DNA from: Roseimarinus sediminis
GTDB lineage: Bacteria > Bacteroidota > Bacteroidia > Bacteroidales > Prolixibacteraceae
NCBI RefSeq assembly: GCF_050433125.1
Contig: NZ_JBNPXV010000006.1
Location: forward strand, 253,464-317,463
Direction of reading: 5' to 3'
DNA length: 64,000 nt
A program made the position numbers and the translations under genes. Of this stretch, positions 60,795-64,000 are shown one piece after another. Below the pieces are notes generated by a model, which saw only the letters and a list, made by a program, of their open reading frames with translations, had not been told where the DNA came from and searched no databases. How positions within the stretch are numbered: the stretch's first letter is position 1; the number at the start of each line of letters is the position of its first letter.

Positions 60795-61403
60795 ATGAAG
60801 CCCGAAGCTAAATTTGAATTGTATGAGCAACTGATCGATGGCTTGGCCACCAATCATTTTGCCACAGCTAATAATTTCTTGTCTCCCGAACTCGCAGAAA
60901 GCCTCAGGGAAAATGCGCTGGAGGCTTATCGGCTGCAGAGGATGAAACCGGCGGGGATCGGGAAGGACAGGCAGTATCAGCAGAATCAGTCCATACGCAA
61001 CGATCATATTCTCTGGCTTGATAATGAAAGTGACAATGTATTTGAACGACAGTTTTTTAAACAGGTCGACGATTTGGTGGTCTACCTTAATCAAAGCTGT
61101 TATACCGGCATCAAAAGTTACGAATTTCATTATGCCGTTTATCCCGATGGTAGTTTTTTCAAACGTCACCTCGATTGTTTTCAGAACGATCGCTCAAGAA
61201 AGTATTCTTTGATTTCGTATCTGAATAAAGACTGGCAGATAAACAATGGAGGTATTTTAAAGGCTTATCTTTTGAACGGAGATGCGAAGGAAGTGCTTCC
61301 CCAAATGGCTGCTACCGTTGTATTCAGGAGCGACACCATCGAACATGAAGTGCTGCAGTCGAACCGGCTCAGAATTAGTCTTACAGGTTGGTTGAAGGGA
61401 TAG
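60795..61403 (+). CDS. 2OG-Fe(II) oxygenase (prolyl-4-hydroxylase-like)
   Basis: A 202-residue protein with the double-stranded beta-helix iron site: RHLDCF (His-x-Asp) near residue 131, TIEHEVLQS (distal His) and RLRISLTGW, whose Arg binds 2-oxoglutarate. YEFHYAVYPDGSFFKRHLD is the conserved strand leading to it. Bacterial relatives hydroxylate proline in proteins such as EF-Tu or act on small molecules; the substrate here is unknown. It is divergent from the GHL10 gene with 172 nt between starts, in which I see no exact promoter box. Confidence 0.88.
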   Translation: MKPEAKFELYEQLIDGLATNHFATANNFLSPELAESLRENALEAYRLQRMKPAGIGKDRQYQQNQSIRNDHILWLDNESDNVFERQFFKQVDDLVVYLNQSCYTGIKSYEFHYAVYPDGSFFKRHLDCFQNDRSRKYSLISYLNKDWQINNGGILKAYLLNGDAKEVLPQMAATVVFRSDTIEHEVLQSNRLRISLTGWLKG

Positions 61404-61439
61404 GGCTTTTTCCCTTTATATTGTGAATTGCTGATTTCA

Positions 61440-61471
61440 TTGGCTTTTACGTAAAAAGAAATTTATTTTTG
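61440..61471 (+). promoter_or_regulatory. Promoter of the GNAT gene (-33 TTGG, -7 TATTTTTG)
   Basis: TTGG begins at 61440 and TATTTTTG lies at 61464-61471, with 21 nt between TTG and the box. The ATG at 61533 follows 61 nt after. Confidence 0.5.
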
Positions 61472-61532
61472 CCAGCCAGATAAGATCCAAAATTCTTGTT
61501 ATTCAAATATTTTAACCCATAAAACCAGCTTA

Positions 61533-62003
61533 ATGAGTCAGATTGAAATTGTCAAAGGAAATATTCAGAATGAACAGGATGCTGCCGATATGTTGGCATT
61601 ACTCGATTTATACATGCAGGATCCAATGGGCGGACACGGCCCGATTTCAGAAGCGTTAGCTGCCGCTAATCTTGAAAAACTGAAGCAACAATCCAACTAT
61701 CTTTTTTTCATTGCGAAATACGATGGGCAGCCAGCCGGTCTGGCCAACTGTTTTATTGGTTTTTCAACTTTCAAAGCAAAGCAACTGATAAATATTCACG
61801 ATTTTGCAGTAAGCCCTCATTTCCGTCGTTTGGGAATAGGAAAGGCGCTGATGGATTATCTTATTCAATATGCAGCCGAAAACGACTTTTGCAAGCTAAC
61901 CCTCGAAGTAAGGCACGACAACCATGGTGCTCAGGAGTTATACAAACAAAGTGGCTTTGTAGAATGCGAGCCCCCCATGTATTTTTGGGAAAAGAAGGTT
62001 TAA
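61533..62003 (+). CDS. GNAT-family N-acetyltransferase
   Basis: A 156-residue acetyltransferase. The acetyl-CoA-binding motif is VSPHFRRLGIGKALMDYLI (R/Q-x2-GxG/A), preceded by LINIHDFAV, with the C-terminal ELYKQSGFVECEPPMYFWEK strand-helix pattern of GNATs. The substrate is not predictable. It is convergent with the GH43 gene, 22 nt apart. It probably has its own promoter (61440-61471). Confidence 0.9.
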   Translation: MSQIEIVKGNIQNEQDAADMLALLDLYMQDPMGGHGPISEALAAANLEKLKQQSNYLFFIAKYDGQPAGLANCFIGFSTFKAKQLINIHDFAVSPHFRRLGIGKALMDYLIQYAAENDFCKLTLEVRHDNHGAQELYKQSGFVECEPPMYFWEKKV

Positions 62004-62025
62004 TGTCTCTTTTTGTTCCGGGAAA

Positions 62026-63618
62026 TTAATTTCCCTTGTACTCAAACCAGTCAAAAGTTGCCGGAGCCTCTGATGGAGCTCCGTTTCCGCTTGCATACAA
62101 GCCAACATAAACGCCGGTAAACCAGCCTACTGTTTGGGTGCTGAGAAAACGGGCATCAGCAATATCCACAATGGTAAACCCGCCGTTGTTCTGGGAGTAC
62201 GAGAAGGTAAATTCCGGCCCGTTTCCTTCAATTTTTAAGTCGACAAAGCCGGGGTGTAATTCAATTTTCTCAGAGAAATAAATAGTACGTCCAAACTGAA
62301 GCTTTACTACAACAAAGCGTTCCCCGTTTTTTGTAATCACCAAAAGGTCGAAATGTGATCCGTTGTTGACCAGTGTAAGTCCGGCTTCTTCATTTTCATT
62401 TTCAGGCTCAAATTCCATACGTGCGATGGCTTCAAACTGAATGTTGGTGAGACGACGACCCACAAAGGTTGGATTTCCTTTGTCGCCAATCCGGAGGGCC
62501 GACCCAATTAAGGTGAGTGTTCCTTTTTTGCTGTTTAAGTGATAGTTTCCAATGCCAGGAGCCTGTATGTAATTCCACTCGAGCCCTAAAACCTGTTCGT
62601 CGAAATTAGTACGAAGGGGGATTGTTTCAAACGGTACCAGAGGTAAAGTTGGACAGGTCATTTCAACTTCAACAGTTCCGTTTCCGTTTATGACCGGCCA
62701 TCCGCCTTTGGGCCAGCTAACTGGTACCAGGCAGGTTTCGCGTCCCAAAATATGATGTGGGGGATAGCCCGTTACACTGCGGTAACCATGAATGAGCATC
62801 CACCAGCTTTGGTCGTGGGCCTGAATGATGTCGGCATGTCCAATGCCCTGAATGGCTTTGCCCATGCCTGCTACGTTTACGTGAGTGGCAATGGGGTTGG
62901 CCGGGTTGTCGATATAAGGCCCCCAAAGATTGTGACTACGGGCGATGGTTACCATATGGGCTTCTTCAGTTCCACCCTCAGCCGCCATCAGATAGTAAAA
63001 CCCGTCTTTTTTATAGATGTGTGGAGCTTCGGGGTACCGGCCACCGCTTGAGTTCCATATCTTTTTACGTTCACTTAGCAGTTTCCCGGTTTTTATATCA
63101 ATTTCAGCAAGTTCGAATGTTGAAGTGGTCACATAGGCTCTGTCATCGTCGTCGAAAAAGAGGTCAGGGTCAATTCCATCCACGTCAATCCAAATGGCTT
63201 CGCTCCAGTTCCCGGCCGGGTCACTGGATGTTACAAAGAAGTTTCCGCCATGGTTTACATTGGTGGTAATCATGTAAAAAGTACCCTTGTGATATCTGAT
63301 GGTCGGTGCGAAGATGTTGATTTCGCCATCGATCTGTTCCTCGCGTTCGATGCAGTGACCAATCTGTTTCCAGTTGATCAGGTCTTTGCTATGAAAAACC
63401 GGGACACCCGGAAAAAATTCAAAGGTGCTGTTCACCAGATAGTAATCATCACCAACCCGGCATACGCTGGGGTCGGGGTAGAAGCCCGGTATAACCGGGT
63501 TCCGGTAGGTCACCAACGCGTCGGGGGGCGATGTCATTACCCATGGATTGGGATTGACCTGTTGCGCAAAAAGCGGGAGGTAGATCAATAGAGCGATGGC
63601 TGAAAACAGGTTCTTCAT
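62026..63618 (-). CDS. Glycoside hydrolase family 43 (beta-xylosidase/arabinofuranosidase-like)
   Basis: A 530-residue exported enzyme with signal peptide FSAIALLIYLPLFAQ. The five-bladed propeller has NPVIPGFYPDPSVCRVGDDY (catalytic base Asp in YPDPS), GIDPDLFFDDDDRAYV (pKa-modulating Asp) and GGRYPEAPHIYKKDGFYYL (general acid Glu in PEAP). After about residue 335 a beta-sandwich follows, as in the two-domain xylosidase/arabinosidase members (concanavalin-like). It likely acts on xylan-type oligosaccharides. It is monocistronic here, with no SusC/SusD genes nearby, so it is not in a classic polysaccharide utilisation locus within this window. Confidence 0.92.
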   Translation of the reverse strand: MKNLFSAIALLIYLPLFAQQVNPNPWVMTSPPDALVTYRNPVIPGFYPDPSVCRVGDDYYLVNSTFEFFPGVPVFHSKDLINWKQIGHCIEREEQIDGEINIFAPTIRYHKGTFYMITTNVNHGGNFFVTSSDPAGNWSEAIWIDVDGIDPDLFFDDDDRAYVTTSTFELAEIDIKTGKLLSERKKIWNSSGGRYPEAPHIYKKDGFYYLMAAEGGTEEAHMVTIARSHNLWGPYIDNPANPIATHVNVAGMGKAIQGIGHADIIQAHDQSWWMLIHGYRSVTGYPPHHILGRETCLVPVSWPKGGWPVINGNGTVEVEMTCPTLPLVPFETIPLRTNFDEQVLGLEWNYIQAPGIGNYHLNSKKGTLTLIGSALRIGDKGNPTFVGRRLTNIQFEAIARMEFEPENENEEAGLTLVNNGSHFDLLVITKNGERFVVVKLQFGRTIYFSEKIELHPGFVDLKIEGNGPEFTFSYSQNNGGFTIVDIADARFLSTQTVGWFTGVYVGLYASGNGAPSEAPATFDWFEYKGN

Positions 63619-63640
63619 AGTTGTGTGGATTCGTGTGTTG

Positions 63641-63670
63641 TAAAGATAGAGATTTCGGATAGACTGCCAA
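63641..63670 (-). promoter_or_regulatory. Likely promoter of the GH43 gene
   Basis: The minus strand reads TTG (63670-63668), 19 nt, then TATCTTTA (63648-63641), a 7/8 match to TAnnTTTG, 22 nt before the ATG. Confidence 0.4.
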
Positions 63671-64000
63671 TTGTGTATTTTTTTGCTGGTTCAATTCAAA
63701 CAGGATCAAATCATTGAGTAGGGGCTTGACTTTTCTATCCAAAAAATCTTGAGAATAAATTTGGAAAAAGCAAAAAGAGGGTGTTTCTTTGCAGCCGCTT
63801 TGAGAGATACGGCGAGTATTTGGTAGGAGCGACGTTGATTATTGACATTCTGAAAAGGCAAACATATTTACCAAAAAGGGCCGGGTAGATCTTGACCACA
63901 GGTTTAAGATTTACTAACTTGGTTCACCTTTTTTTTGCTACTTAGGCACTTAGCTTAGGGGAGAAAAAAAACTTCAAATAATTTGAAAAAATATTTGGCA
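63671..64000 (+). promoter_or_regulatory. Gene-free right edge with promoter-like elements facing right
   Basis: No gene is seen. TTTG (63760-63763) and TTTCTTTGCA (63784-63793) are 20 nt apart and read like a strong Bacteroidota promoter with one mismatch (TTTCTTTG for TAnnTTTG). The stretch after it (GATTATTGACATTCTGAAAA near 63836-63855) resembles leaders of stable RNA operons. At 63969-64000 an A-rich tract ends in ATATTTGGCA, like an UP-type element plus a -33 box whose -7 part is beyond the edge. Confidence 0.35.

Noticed and set aside
1..64000. tRNA, rRNA, CRISPR arrays, insertion sequences, prophage genes
   Set aside because: Looked for by eye on both strands; no cloverleaf with a T-loop motif, no regularly spaced direct repeats of CRISPR type, and no transposase, integrase or phage structural protein was found.

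Overview
The window reads as a chromosomal segment of a Bacteroidota bacterium, probably an anaerobic or facultative member of the Bacteroidales/Marinilabiliales side of the phylum. The basis is sequence-level. Many genes are preceded, about 15-60 nt upstream, by a TAnnTTTG box, which is the Bacteroidota -7 promoter element, and most lack a Shine-Dalgarno site. The gene families include DUF3788, DUF4922, a TlpA-like envelope protein, GHL10, GH43 and a HydF maturase. The exact lineage is inference. I see no tRNA, rRNA, CRISPR array, transposase or phage gene. A strong-looking promoter array at the right edge suggests that a stable RNA or highly expressed gene may follow.

Layout. 0-15 kb is mostly housekeeping: prfA and purM; an operon for phosphatidylethanolamine synthesis (DUF2007-cdsA-psd-pssA); rsfS-ftsH; birA; pyrE opposite a NUDIX gene; coaD with a thioredoxin-fold envelope protein; and an orphan hydF. 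15-20 kb holds a divergent GH15 hydrolase and a bifunctional trehalose-6-phosphate synthase/phosphatase with a repeat-rich region between them, then an outer-membrane protein.

20-39 kb is the most unusual part. A conventional ABC-2 exporter pair (20.2-22.5 kb) is followed by a terminator and then by an eight-gene same-strand locus. It encodes an ABC ATPase, an ABC-2 permease fused to an inactive-looking M1-peptidase fold and a golvesin-type domain, a TolC-like outer-membrane protein, a periplasmic adaptor, an RND permease, a 1568-residue RND permease fused to an ABC ATPase, a second ABC-2 permease and a small Spy-like periplasmic protein. The fused ATPase is interrupted by a membrane-spanning insertion. 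Together this looks like a hybrid RND/ABC efflux or envelope-export machine.

39-46 kb has nucleotide-sugar genes (rfbC, rfbA, a UDP-xylose synthase, UDP-glucose dehydrogenase) and a SpoIID/DUF4922 pair. 45-50 kb is a damage-tolerance cassette: a LexA-like S24 repressor divergent from a Y-family polymerase and a short DnaE, with a candidate operator between them. 50-53 kb is lipA and lipB separated by a MazF-type toxin-antitoxin pair. 53-64 kb has a Pif1-like helicase, a MATE exporter behind a long structured leader that looks like a cis-regulatory RNA, a GT2/GHL10 pair, a 2OG-Fe(II) oxygenase, a GNAT acetyltransferase and a GH43 glycosidase.
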